Source of the DNA: Cornus controversa
Taxonomy: Eukaryota > Streptophyta > Magnoliopsida > Cornales > Cornaceae
Direction: 5' to 3'
Assembly: GCA_026545225.1 (NCBI GenBank)
Contig: CM048846.1
Span: 53,002,270-53,066,269, forward strand
DNA: 64,000 bases
Positions 12,212 to 22,000 of the stretch are shown piece after piece; within the stretch, counting starts at the first letter, position 1, and every line of letters starts with the position of its first letter. Below the pieces are notes generated by a model. It did no database searches and was not told where the DNA came from. It saw nothing but the letters and a program-made list of their open reading frames with translations. The translations under genes and the position numbers were made by a program.

Positions 12212-12929
12212 CACCCAATTAAAGCATAGAGAAGAGTAAGAACGATGTTACCAGGAATCCGGAGAATAAGTGGCAAGAAAATAGAGCAAACCAATAGTAT
12301 GAAGGCTAGGCAAGCACACCCCCAAACTTGGATGTTTCAACCTGTCAAAACAAACCACTATACCCCAAAGACCAAATGAAATAGTATGGGTGAAAATAAA
12401 TATGAAATAAATTTTTTATTTTTTTTTAAACTGAAAAAAAACAAAATGAAAAATAAAATAAAGAAAAGAAAATTAAAAAAAAATTAAAAAAATAAAAATA
12501 CAAAAGATAGTTACCTCCGAAAAAAAAATCAAGGAGAATGTGGTGCCGAAGCATCTAAGTCATGGCTAGAATGGAGCACCAAAATCAACCAACTAGCCCA
12601 CAATCAATGTTCAATGTCCTCCCCCAAACTTGGAGTACAAAACCCCTCAAAGAAATCTCCTCACTTCCACGATGAATGCACACCTCTTGTGAAGAAGGAA
12701 ATATGAAAAAGTTGAAATTTTAATGATGAAGGAGAATAAAAAGTTGTAATTGATGATGATGGTGATGAATGATGATGATCAAGTAGGTGTATGGCAATAA
12801 AAATGGAAGATTTTAGAGTGTATATTGATGTAGGAGAGGCACAAAATGCATCAAAACATGTAAATCTGAGTGGGGGCAAGTAGAAGGCTTTGAAATTGAA
12901 GCAAAACGGATCAACTGGGGCTTTCAGGG

Positions 12930-13125
12930 GCTGGGCGATCGATCCCCCCAGGGCTGGGCGATCGATCGCCCAGCTGGTTGCTGTCCATGTAGAGAAAAAA
13001 AAATGGGGCGATCGATCCCCCTTCAAAGGGGCGATCGATCCCCCCTGCTGGAGCTCTTTTGGCGTCTATCGCCCAAGGTCGACCGGGAATGCAATTTTTG
13101 GAGGGTCCATCGCCCAAGGTCGACC
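12930..13125. repeat. GCGATCGATC palindrome repeats in 3' region
   Basis: Four copies of gcgatcgatc, at about 12935, 12958, 13008 and 13031, mostly inside longer palindromes with C- and G-runs on either side. They are followed by two copies of 'tcgcccaaggtcgaccg' (about 13069 and 13110). Palindromic GATC-rich repeats also occur in the array LTRs and at 61778-62160. Confidence 0.8.
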
Positions 13126-13405
13126 GAGACCTCTCTTTTTCACCCATTTTGAATCCAAATACCTCGGTACACCTCTTGACATCCCCGGGAAGCAACTTAT
13201 ACATCAAAAACTCAGAAAACACATTAAAACACACCTAATAATGGAAGAAAAATAAAGAAAGAAAAAATATATATATATAAACTAAAAATAATAAAATAAA
13301 ATAAAATAAAAATAAAAGAAAACTAAAGAAATTAAAGGATAGAAATACATACAAGTCCCACAATTTAACGTCCGTAGGTGACGATCATCGACTTCAATTG
13401 AAAGT

Positions 13406-15244
13406 TCACCCAATGCCACATCTCTTGAGGAGATTTAATTTTGTCCCTCCTTTATGATCCTCACTTCCTTGTACCAAATCCAAAGAAATTGGAATGGTGT
13501 CATTGGCTTTGAAAAACACATCTCTCTCCATTGACGGAACATGTTTCAATTTTATCCATGGAGGAGACTCTAATGATGGCATTGGAGGAGTGCTAGAAAG
13601 AATAGGCAATGGCTCAATCGGAATCCTCCAAGGTGGAGTATTTTTCATGGCCACTTCATCAAGTAAATCATTCACCCCCTCAATGGGCTTCTCAACATCA
13701 TGTGATAGAGCAACCGGATCAACTTCTTCAACATAATCATCAAAGTCATCCATGAAGAAACAATCACTCTCATCTCGAGGATGTTGAATGGCATTAAAAG
13801 TATTCAATTTCACCTTAGCCTCATGAGAAATTTTATCATTAGGACTCTTTGTCACCTCTTCTTCATCAAGCTTCTTCTCCCCCACCTTGTTGTCACTTAT
13901 TTCTCCACTTCGAAGAGTGGTGATGGCTTGAAATTGTTCATGGTGTGGGTTGCTCAAAGAGGAAATATTGTTTAGGACATGAACCCCTCTTGGGTTGGCA
14001 ACTGGTTGGCTTGGTAGTTTCCCCTCCTCTCTTCTACTCAAGGTATTAACAAGTTGTCCAAACTGAGATTCCAGTTTGGCAATCGACTGAGAGTGAGAGT
14101 GAACCAGTTGAATAGTGGATTGAAGTGTTGCTGCAGTAGCTTCCACCATCTCAATAATAGAGTCAAGCTTCTCAAGTTTTGCTAGGACAATTGTCATCTT
14201 GTCCTCAATAGCAGAAATTCTTTGTGCCATAAGAACTTGTTCTTGATATAATTGTGAAGGCACATAGTTCTGAGGTTGAAAAGTGGGTTGAATTGCTGCC
14301 CCTTGCTCTTGTGGAAGATCTACAAACTGCCCAAGTGAAGGACAATTATTCACATGGTGCATAGGACTCGAGCAAAAAGCACATGGCTCAAATATAAGAG
14401 GGTATGGAGATGGATTATGAACTTGACCAGCTGCCATGAGTTGCACCACTCTCTGTGACACAGCATCCACAATGGTAGACATAGCATCTGCAGAGCCAAA
14501 CTTAAAAATATTATCTGCCTTCCTTGAATGGGTTGGTCTGCTTGAATAAGATGAAGACACATGTTGTAAAGAATTGTCACTGAGGTTCTCGAACAAAATC
14601 CAAGCTTCCTCTTCACTTTTTAACATAAAAGTGCCCCCACATGATGCATCTACCATTTGTCTGTTACTTTCAGTTAGCCCTTCATAGAAACATTGCACTA
14701 ATTGCCACTTTGGAACTTGATGATGAGGACACTTCCTAAGAAGGTCCTTGAATCTCTCCCATGCCTCAAAAAATTGTTCTCCCTCAAATTGAGAGAAACC
14801 AGTGATAGCACGTCTGAATTGATTGGTCCTCCCTATCGGAAAATATTTCTTCAAGAACTCATGTTGCATTTGAGTCCATGTAGTGATAGAGCTCGCCGGT
14901 AGAGATCTGAACCAATACTTGGCCTTCTCCTTCAAAGAGAATGGAAAGAGTCGCATCCGAAAAGCATCTTCTGAGAAGTTATGAATTTTCGTTAATGAGC
15001 AAACTTCTAAAAATTCATCCAAGTGCTTGTACGGATCCTCATGAGTCAACCCAAAATAGGATGGCAACATATGAATGATACTGGGCTTGATCTCATAGTT
15101 CTCTGCAGTGACATCAGGCAATTGAAAATCAGCTGGTGAATTATAAGTTTCTGGGACATAGTAGTCTCTGATCAATCTCGCTTTTTCCAAAACAACATTA
15201 GGCACAATGTTGTTGTCCTCATTATTACCACGCACACCATCCAT
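13406..15244 (-). CDS. gag: Gag polyprotein with protease deleted, non-autonomous
   Basis: 612 residues from the methionine at 15244 (MDGVRGNNED). An open frame continues upstream to 15349, but those 35 residues are a phenylalanine-rich translation of the A-rich leader, so I prefer the internal start. Residues ~70-230 match the plant retrotransposon gag domain (YWFRSLP, FLKKYFP, FFEAWERFKDLLRKCPHH, YEGL). A zinc knuckle of CX2CX4HX4C form lies at ~288-301 (CAFCSSPMHHVNNC). Residues ~340-405 look like a coiled coil, followed by the gag end motif ITTLRSGE. About 30 residues later comes VKLNTFNA...DESDCFF, which parallels the segment after the protease in the frame at 62329-63507. The whole protease core is therefore missing in frame (junction near 13810-13880). 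The frame stops shortly after a stretch resembling the lead-in to reverse transcriptase (SLESPPWIKLKHVP). The product could still assemble particles; enzymes would have to come from a helper element. Confidence 0.88.
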   Translation of the reverse strand: MDGVRGNNEDNNIVPNVVLEKARLIRDYYVPETYNSPADFQLPDVTAENYEIKPSIIHMLPSYFGLTHEDPYKHLDEFLEVCSLTKIHNFSEDAFRMRLFPFSLKEKAKYWFRSLPASSITTWTQMQHEFLKKYFPIGRTNQFRRAITGFSQFEGEQFFEAWERFKDLLRKCPHHQVPKWQLVQCFYEGLTESNRQMVDASCGGTFMLKSEEEAWILFENLSDNSLQHVSSSYSSRPTHSRKADNIFKFGSADAMSTIVDAVSQRVVQLMAAGQVHNPSPYPLIFEPCAFCSSPMHHVNNCPSLGQFVDLPQEQGAAIQPTFQPQNYVPSQLYQEQVLMAQRISAIEDKMTIVLAKLEKLDSIIEMVEATAATLQSTIQLVHSHSQSIAKLESQFGQLVNTLSRREEGKLPSQPVANPRGVHVLNNISSLSNPHHEQFQAITTLRSGEISDNKVGEKKLDEEEVTKSPNDKISHEAKVKLNTFNAIQHPRDESDCFFMDDFDDYVEEVDPVALSHDVEKPIEGVNDLLDEVAMKNTPPWRIPIEPLPILSSTPPMPSLESPPWIKLKHVPSMERDVFFKANDTIPISLDLVQGSEDHKGGTKLNLLKRCGIG

Positions 15245-15539
15245 GATGTAAATAATCTCTTCCTCTTGCTCAATGGTATGGTGATTGAAGTACCGGAAAA
15301 GAAAATAAAAGAAAAAAAATAAAAATAAAAAGAAACAGGTTAGTAGCAAATAAAAAAATAAAAAATAAAAATAAAAATAAAATAAAACTAATTAGTAACC
15401 GAAAAGAAAACAAAAAAAAAAATAATAATAATAAAATAAAATAAAATAAATAAAAGAAAAATAAAATAAAAAAAAAAATTTCCTAAACTAAAAATCTAAT
15501 TAGAACTAATTCTAAAAATCCAAACAATCAAATAGACAG
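15245..15539 (-). other. Leader between primer site and gag
   Basis: About 295 bp of very A-rich plus-strand sequence (T-rich in the transcript sense), with runs of aaaataaaata. It corresponds to the untranslated leader in which packaging signals would be expected. I see no clear hairpin comparable to the one in the array element. Confidence 0.6.
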
Positions 15540-15557
15540 TCCCCGGCAACGGCGCCA
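15540..15557 (-). promoter_or_regulatory. Primer-binding site for tRNA-Asp
   Basis: The plus strand reads tccccggcaacggcgcca, which I recognise as the 3' end of plant tRNA-Asp(GUC) including the terminal CCA. The minus strand is thus TGGCGCCGTTGCCGGGGA, starting five bases inside the 5' LTR. tRNA-Asp is the primer reported for Athila and related plant Ty3/gypsy elements. Confidence 0.93.
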
Positions 15558-15562
15558 AAAAT

Positions 15563-16997
15563 TGATTCGTGTGTGAGTGTGACTCAAAAAGTATATCAAT
15601 TAAAAATTACCACACTTCGCAATAGAACGAATTCCTTGTAGAATAGGGCTATCGAAAGGAATGGGTATCGTACCTCAGGGACTGTGGTCTGACTGAGTTG
15701 AATTGTTAGGATTAATTCTAATTAAATTTAAAAGAAATAAATTCTGATTTTTAATTCTTAATTAACTAATGAAGCAATTGAACAAAAGCAAGAAAGACTA
15801 AGGAGTGTAGAGAATATAAGATAAGTCTAGGGTAATTGATTTCCCCACTAACTTCACAATCAATGGTCAATTGAACTAACTATGGGGCATCATATCATGC
15901 ATAAGTGGTGTCGGTGGCTACAAGCTCACCTCCATCCGTCAAGAAGATAACATATGATTAAGGCTAAGTCATGGACTATCTTCGATTGGCATGGACCATC
16001 TGCCTAACTACTCTAATCTAGGGTGCAGTATGGTTCATCTTCTCTAGGCATAATCCATCAAAGCTTTTAATGATATATTCAGTGAAAACCATTGTGTAAT
16101 AATCACTCTCATGATCACAGAAAACAAGAGGGACGAGTTCAATAACAACAATCAAGTATCTAAGACAAGATAAGAAATCATTGAAACTGAATTTATAAGA
16201 CTTTTATTGCTCAATTCAATAATAAGAATCCTCTAAATTACACAATCTATGAATGAATACAAAAATCCCCAATAATTAGAACAATCAAACCAGTGATGTT
16301 TAGTTAGGGCTCCATCAGAACCCTGGTGGCTGAACTAGCCGCTCATGATACGCCTTGTTCTCCAATGATTCTCTATTCCAAAAGCTCTTCCAAGCTGCTG
16401 CCAAGCCTCCCCAATACAGCCCTAATTTTTCACTTTAAATAGCCAAGAGAATACATCAAAGTCCTAATCCAATTAGGAATTAATTAGGTTTTCCCGCAGC
16501 ACTAATCAGGTGGGTTTTTCCTGCTAACTTCGGCCCAACTTTTGACCCACTAGAAGTCCGATTTACGGAATTTTCGTGAAATACAAAAGTGTGCAGAATC
16601 GAATTTCGTTCAACCCCACGCGAGAATTATGTCGATTTGAAGCTCGGAAATAACACTTCTGGTCCGTTTTCCAAAACGGGATTAAGACTTTATTAAACGC
16701 AGATTTGGGCTTCAGGCCCGAAACCTTCTTAAGCAGCTGTAATTCTCTTGGACCTCTTCCTTGGGCTGAGTTGAGTTAAAATATGGAGTTCAATGGATCC
16801 CTTTGATGTAGGCTTCATCCAACCATCTTGCATGTCATCTTTGAAAGCCCAAAATCCTGGTTTTAATTGAAATAATCATTAAGGCCCTGAAAATACAGAA
16901 AACACTAAAACAAAGTAAAATCACAAAATAATCTATCACTAAGAGAATAAAATACATAAGTTAAGAGGCTAGAATGCGTAACATTCAACGCCGATCA
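15563..16997 (-). repeat. 5' LTR of nested element
   Basis: 1435 bp, equal in length to the other LTR and differing from it at three sites I found. In the coding direction it begins TGATCGGCG and ends ACGAATCA. A TATA-like TATTTAAA on the minus strand at 16434-16441 could drive the element; this would put about 560 bp of U3 upstream and about 870 bp of R and U5 downstream. Confidence 0.95.
16434..16441 (-). promoter_or_regulatory. TATA-like box in 5' LTR of nested element
   Basis: Plus-strand tttaaata within 'ttcactttaaatagccaag'; the minus strand reads TATTTAAA. It is the best TATA match I found in the LTR, but the start of transcription is not known. Confidence 0.45.
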
Positions 16998-17002
16998 GCG
17001 GT
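16998..17002. repeat. Target site duplication, right (GCGGT)
   Basis: Second copy of GCGGT, directly after ...ccgatca. From here the sequence continues as the array element interior, matching 27491 onward. Confidence 0.97.
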
Positions 17003-17624
17003 CATCCTACAAATAAGAAAAACCTGCACAGAACACCAACTGGATACCACGAGCATTAAAAGGAACAAAAAGTAATTAAAGAGAACATAATGAAATAATT
17101 ATGCACAAACGGACAATGCCAATATCATTGTACATCTAAGGGTCTGAACTGGTGTTTCCCGATTGTCTAAGAGGTCTATGTGATAAGATATTGACTATCC
17201 AGGCATGCTACCGTATAGCACGCAAAGGGGCTGCCTTTCTTTATTACCGCCATACTGTGTTGAAGCAATCTCAACAGTATTGGGAATTTAAACCAGGCGG
17301 TAATAAACGGAAGTCATCAACTGAATCGCATATAACAATTAGACAAGTGGTACTACATACATAGTCAAAGTATAGAGAACAGAAATATTGACAGAAAGCA
17401 AAAATAAGGACAGTAAAGAGAACACATGGGATAAAAGAAAAGATAACTGTATTCCATATATATGTAAAATGAGTTCAGTACAAGGCGTACATGCATCTGG
17501 AATACTCAAAACTAAAATGAAAGATAGCATGGCCAACATGGCCTATGAAACATATGGAAAGAAAAATACGGAAAGTAAAACATAAAAGACAAATAAATGC
17601 AGCTACTCGAGGGCGGGTGGTGGT
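17003..17624 (-). other. Element interior, 5' part (non-coding), copy 1
   Basis: About 620 bp between the nested insertion and LTR A2, corresponding to the leader side of the array element. It is conserved almost without change in all units but has no long frame: the 63-70 codon open stretches lie on both strands and overlap. It contains the nested hairpin at 17240-17307. Next to LTR A2 the minus strand reads accaccacccgccctcgag, which I cannot match to a tRNA 3' end. Confidence 0.7.
17240..17307 (-). other. Two-level hairpin in element leader
   Basis: Outer arms tttattaccgcc (17240-17251) and ggcggtaataaa (17296-17307) are perfect 12-bp complements. Inside, atactgtgttga (17252-17263) pairs with tcaacagtat (17271-17280) around a 7-base loop, with a 2-base bulge. 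It lies ~320-385 bp inside the 5' LTR, where retroelement packaging or dimerisation signals are usually found. Identical copies are at 27728-27795, 38208-38275 and 48687-48754. The copy at 59160-59227 has one outer-arm change that gives a wobble in plus-sense RNA but an A·C mismatch in the presumed transcript. Confidence 0.65.
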
Positions 17625-19058
17625 TGATGTGGTCGGAACTAAATTATATTGTAAGCTTAATTTTACCCTTTTTATCAAAATATAATTTAACCACTCGCAA
17701 GAGCACGAATCTTTGTAGATAAGGTTCTATATAGAGGGTATCGATCCCACGAGGACTAGTCGCAATTGTCTTAAGGGAAGATTAATTCTACTTTAATTCT
17801 AAAAACAGATTTTTGGTTTTGTGTTTAAAAACTATTCCATAAATGAAATGACAATAAAATTAAAGAGTAAAGTTGGGAGAGAGAACTAGGGTTGGTTTCC
17901 ACCACTAACCATTCACATGTTCATAAGTGTAGCAAGCATGGGATTCTTTAATTAAATGCCTAACAATGTCATTAGGCTTGTGACCTCAATGACATATCAA
18001 AAGATCAATGTGTGTGCTAACCTATCATAATCCATCTTCAACAAGCATAGCTCTTCAACCTAACTAACTACCTACTTACTCTACTCTCTAAGTGAACACT
18101 ACATGCATCCAAACTACCTTGTCTTGGCATGGTCTATACAAACTAACATCACACATTCATTTAAACACCATTATCTAGCCATCATTTGCACTTCTTGTGG
18201 AATATGCAAATGTTGTGCATTCAAGTGACAAAATCTACTCTAAGACAAGAATACATTCCAAATCAAATGAATATATAAAAGAGATGTATTTGTGTACATA
18301 ATCACTAGGCTAAATAATCAACATTTAATTACAAATCCCAAGAGCTACAAAGATGAACAAGTTTACATGGCTAGGGGTTGAAACCAACACCCTAGTAGAA
18401 GAGTTAGATGCTCATGGTTGCCTTGCACCCTTCCATTGATGAAGAGAATGAAGCTTCTTGGTCTGGTTCAGCTCTCCTCTTCCTCTCCCGAAGGTCTCTC
18501 CTCTGATATTCTAATGTGTGTTGAGAGATGCTTGAGATATGTGTGATATGGCCCTTTTTGTGTGCTTTTTGGCTCCTTTTTCTCCTTGGGGCCCATCATA
18601 TATATATATATATATATATATCAATATATATATCCCTTGCATCAAGAAGGTCCCCAAAAGTCTTGTTCAAGTCAGACAATCCCCCTAAGTCGTGCAAAAA
18701 GGGGGATTTTATTGCAAGTGGGAGAGCAGGTGAGCAAGTGGGCAAGTGGATTCTGCAGAATCTCGATCAATCGAGATTGGATCTCGATCGATCGAGATTT
18801 CGATCAATCGAAATGAGATCTCAATCAATCGAGATTTCGATTAATCGAGATCAACATCTCGATTGATCGAGATGCCTTTGGCTGCAATTCTGATTTTTCC
18901 TCTTCAGCTGTAAATAGCTTCAAACTTTGCTCCATTAATCTAATACTTGCAATACATCAAAAACACAAAAATACCGTAAACATATCTCGGTAAACGCAAA
19001 AACGGAACTAACATAAGCAATAAAGAGGGTTCAAATGCATAGAATTGAACACTTATCA
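17625..19058 (-). repeat. Long LTR A2
   Basis: 1434 bp, TGATGTGG...ACTTATCA. Landmarks: 'gggtatcgatcccacgagga' at about 17737, a TCTATATAGA sequence at 17726-17735, an (AT)n tract near 18598-18635, the palindromic cluster at 18759-18873, and a minus-strand TATA-like CTATTTACAG at 18908-18917. Its left part agrees with A6 and its right part with A1; the switch lies at about 18585-18630. Confidence 0.92.
18759..18873. repeat. TCGATCAATCGA palindrome cluster in LTR A2
   Basis: About six short palindromes of the form TCTCGATYRATCGAGA or TTCGATCAATCGAA in tandem, separated by a few bases. The same cluster is in A1 (744-858) and in the other A copies. It is absent from the short LTR B, having been lost in its deletion. 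Confidence 0.88.
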
Positions 19059-22000
19059 ACCACCCATGACCACCATTGTTCTTCGATCTTGCTCCTAACA
19101 TTTCTAATCAAACATCAAAAATTCTATGACACAAATTCATTTCAAAGATCTTCAATCATGGTGATATATATACAAACACATACATAAGATCGAATTTGTA
19201 GACTGAGTTGTTAAGTTTTGTTGTGAGTCACGGGTACGAGTTGATCAAAACGACCAGGTTGGTAGTGTCATGTACGTGAAAGCGTACATATCATTTTAGA
19301 AATCAGTTTTTTTTTTTATATTTCAAATCATCACAGGGGAGGTCACTGAAATTATGACAAACCTCAGGATATGTCATTGTATTTTACCGTATTTGAAATA
19401 TAATGTGATATTATATTGCAAGGGAAAAACTGTCTTTTCACTCTTAAAATTTATTCCAGATATCGAAAAAATTGATTTAGGGGAGATGAAAGAAATAAAG
19501 GTCAAACGATCTCTTCGAGTGTAATTTCACCAAACCTCAGAGGAGGTCAGCAAATATAACCCTAAATTAAAGATGTCTATAATATTATTTAATATTAGTT
19601 AGGTTATTTTATTTATTGATAATCTAATATTAGGTTTCATATAACAAATAATTTATTATGTAATATATTGTATTAATATAGTAAAATATGTGAAATAGCA
19701 TAAATTAGTGTTCATTTTTAACGTAAGTGGATAAATTTCATGTAATGAAATACACAAAAATATAATAATATTATTTATATATTACATATGTATTATATAT
19801 TTTATTACTTATATTTTGAAAAAAAACACATTAAAATTTTATAGATTTCATTGTAATCTAATATATTAACTATATATTTCTCATAAACAAATTGTGTCAA
19901 AAATAATATAAATTATATTATTTAATAAAATGAATATTTATCGAATACTATAAAATATATTATTTAATTTTATTTAGGTTATCTTATTTATTATTGATCA
20001 TATAATATTAGGTTTCATATAATGAATAATTTTTTATGTAATATATTGTATTCCTATAGTTTAATATGTGAAATATCATAACTTTTTGTTATTATATAAT
20101 ATAACATTATCTATTATTTTTATACTGTACATTTTAAATTCAAATGGCAACTAAATTTAAATTGTATTATATATTTCATTTTTTATATTCTGAAAAATAT
20201 TTAATTAAAATTTCATAGTTATCATTGTTATATAATATATTAACTATATATTTATCATAAATGAATGGAACTATCATAAATTATTTTCATTTCTAATGTA
20301 AGTGGTCTAATATTATGTAAAGAAATACAAAAAAATATAATATTATAATTTATATCTTACATGATTTGTTGTTATTCCATATGAATTGTGTTGAAAATAT
20401 AATTGATATTACATAAGTATATAAAATATAATGTATAATGTCATAAATAATTTAACTTATTATTGTAGAAATAATCTTATGTGTTTATGGTATATCATAC
20501 TATGTAAATTTTCAATAGTATGTAATTAAAATTTTAAATATCACATATTTATTAATAAATTAATTTAAAATATTTTTTCTTATTTCATTAAAAATATAAT
20601 ATAAATTACGTAGTTAGTAATATATTCAATTTTATAAATTATTATTTATTTTAATATAATATATTAAATTATATAATATAACATTATCTATTAGTTATAA
20701 CAATATACTGTACATTTTAACTTTTAGTGGCAACTAAATATAAATTATATTATATACATTTTATTTATATTTTGAATTTTTTTAAATTAAAACTCCATTG
20801 TTATATAAATTATTAACTATATGTTAATCATAAATTAATGCATACTTAAAAAATATTATTTATATTACTTAGAAATATAAACATTTATTATTAATATAAA
20901 ATAAATTATTCATTGCGCACTAGACTATAATATTATTTAATATTAATTAGATTATTTTATTTATTGATCATATAATATTTGGTTTCATATAATGAATAAT
21001 TTATTATGTAAAATATTGTATTAATATAGTTTAATATGTGACATATAATAAATTATTATTATTACATAGTATAACATGATCTATTATCTATAAAATTATA
21101 CTTTACATTTTAACTTATAATGGCAACTAAATATAAGTTATATTATATATTTTAAAAAATATTTAATTACAATTTCATAGTTATCATTGTTATATAATAT
21201 TTCAACTATATATTTATCATAAATTAATGGTTTCAGAAATAATATAAATATTTATTTTTAATATCAAATATATTATTAATTATACATACTGACTATAATA
21301 TTATTTAATATTACTTGCATTGTTTTATTTAATTATTATATAATGTTAGGTTTCATATAACGAATAATTTATTATGTAATATACTGTGTTAATATAGGTT
21401 AATATGTGAAATATCATAAATTATTGTTCATTTTTAATGTAATTGGTTAAACATTATGTAATGAAATACACAAAAATATAATATCTTACAAATTTATTAT
21501 ATATTTTATTACTTATATTTTAAAAAATATTTCATTCAAATTTCATAGTTTTCATTGTTATCTAATATAATAACTATAAATTTATCAGAAACAAATTTTG
21601 TCATAAATAATATAAATTATATTATTTAACAATTGAATATTTAAAATATATTATTTATTATACATACTACATTATAATATTATTTAATTTTAATTAGGTT
21701 GTCTTATTTATTGATGATATAATATTAGGTTTCATATAACGAATAATTTATTATGTAATAAATTATATTGCATTAATATAGTTTAATATGTGATATATCA
21801 TAACTTATTATTCATTTTCAATATAATTGGTCAAATAGTATGTATTATTATGTACTAGTTTTATAAGTTCTTTATGCATAGTAGATTAATTATATTTATG
21901 CAAATTCTTAATAGATAAATTTTCATAGTTATCATAAATTAAAGATGTCTATAATATATTTAATATTAATTAGGTTATTTTATTTATTGATGATACAATA

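Larger units (their letters stand above)
10925..13405 (-). other. Long non-coding 3' region of nested element
   Basis: About 2.5 kb between the gag frame and the polypurine tract. No pol domain is found. It holds the conserved blocks shared with the array element (about 11490-11690 and 12168-12211), further CCCCCAAACTT tracts near 12317 and 12621, A-rich stretches (about 12410-12520 and 13240-13330), and a palindrome-rich segment at 12930-13125. Small open frames here are short and overlap on both strands, so none is called. Confidence 0.75.
9476..16997 (-). mobile_element. Nested Tat/Athila-like LTR retrotransposon, 7522 bp
   Basis: Complete element on the minus strand: 5' LTR 15563-16997, primer-binding site 15540-15557, gag-derived frame 13406-15244, a long non-coding 3' region with repeats, polypurine-like tract at 10911-10924, 3' LTR 9476-10910. 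The ends are TGATTCGT and GCCGATCA with a GCGGT duplication. Units 2-5 supply the empty site. There is no protease core, reverse transcriptase, RNase H or integrase, so it must have moved with enzymes made by another element. I found three differences between the LTRs (9849/15936, 9908/15995, 10780/16867), about 0.2%, so the insertion is young and later than the array duplication. Confidence 0.95.
1..17624. repeat. Tandem array unit 1 (with nested insertion)
   Basis: First of five direct copies of a ~10.48 kb unit. The window opens inside its long LTR: position 1 aligns with 17999 of unit 2. Order: LTR A1 (partial), spacer, LTR B1, element interior. Between 1044 and 8278 it runs at a constant offset of 18015 from unit 2. 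That equals one period of 10488 plus the 7527 bp added by the nested retrotransposon and its target duplication at 9476-17002. Without the insertion the unit would be an ordinary array member. It differs from unit 2 at scattered single bases, for example G rather than T at 1934. Confidence 0.93.
7960..19058 (-). mobile_element. Non-autonomous LTR element copy 1 (interrupted)
   Basis: LTR B1 (7960-8278), interior (8279-17624) and LTR A2 (17625-19058). The interior is 1819 bp once the nested 7527 bp at 9476-17002 is removed. Both LTRs begin TGATGTGGTCGG and end ACTTATCA in plus-strand sense, that is TG...CA. A pyrimidine tract beside LTR B (8279-8293, 'cacacccaaacttac') reads on the minus strand as gtaagtttgggtgtg, a plausible polypurine tract, so the element points along the minus strand. 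No gag or pol is left. The outer 5-bp flanks are ACTCT (7955-7959) and ACCAC (19059-19063) and do not match. I recognise no tRNA primer site next to LTR A. Confidence 0.85.

Noticed and set aside
12661..13255. Overlapping 107-121 codon frames on both strands in the nested element
   Set aside because: They run through the GCGATCGATC repeats on opposite strands; neither resembles an envelope-like or known retrotransposon protein.
13494..14902. Frames on either strand inside the gag region
   Set aside because: Shadows of the gag reading frame.
15540..15557. tRNA-Asp-like sequence as a tRNA gene
   Set aside because: Only the 18-base 3' end is present and it sits five bases from the LTR, so it is a primer-binding site.
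17152..17678. Cluster of 65-70 codon frames on both strands, repeated in every unit
   Set aside because: They overlap on opposite strands, have no recognisable domain, and cover the hairpin region of the element leader.
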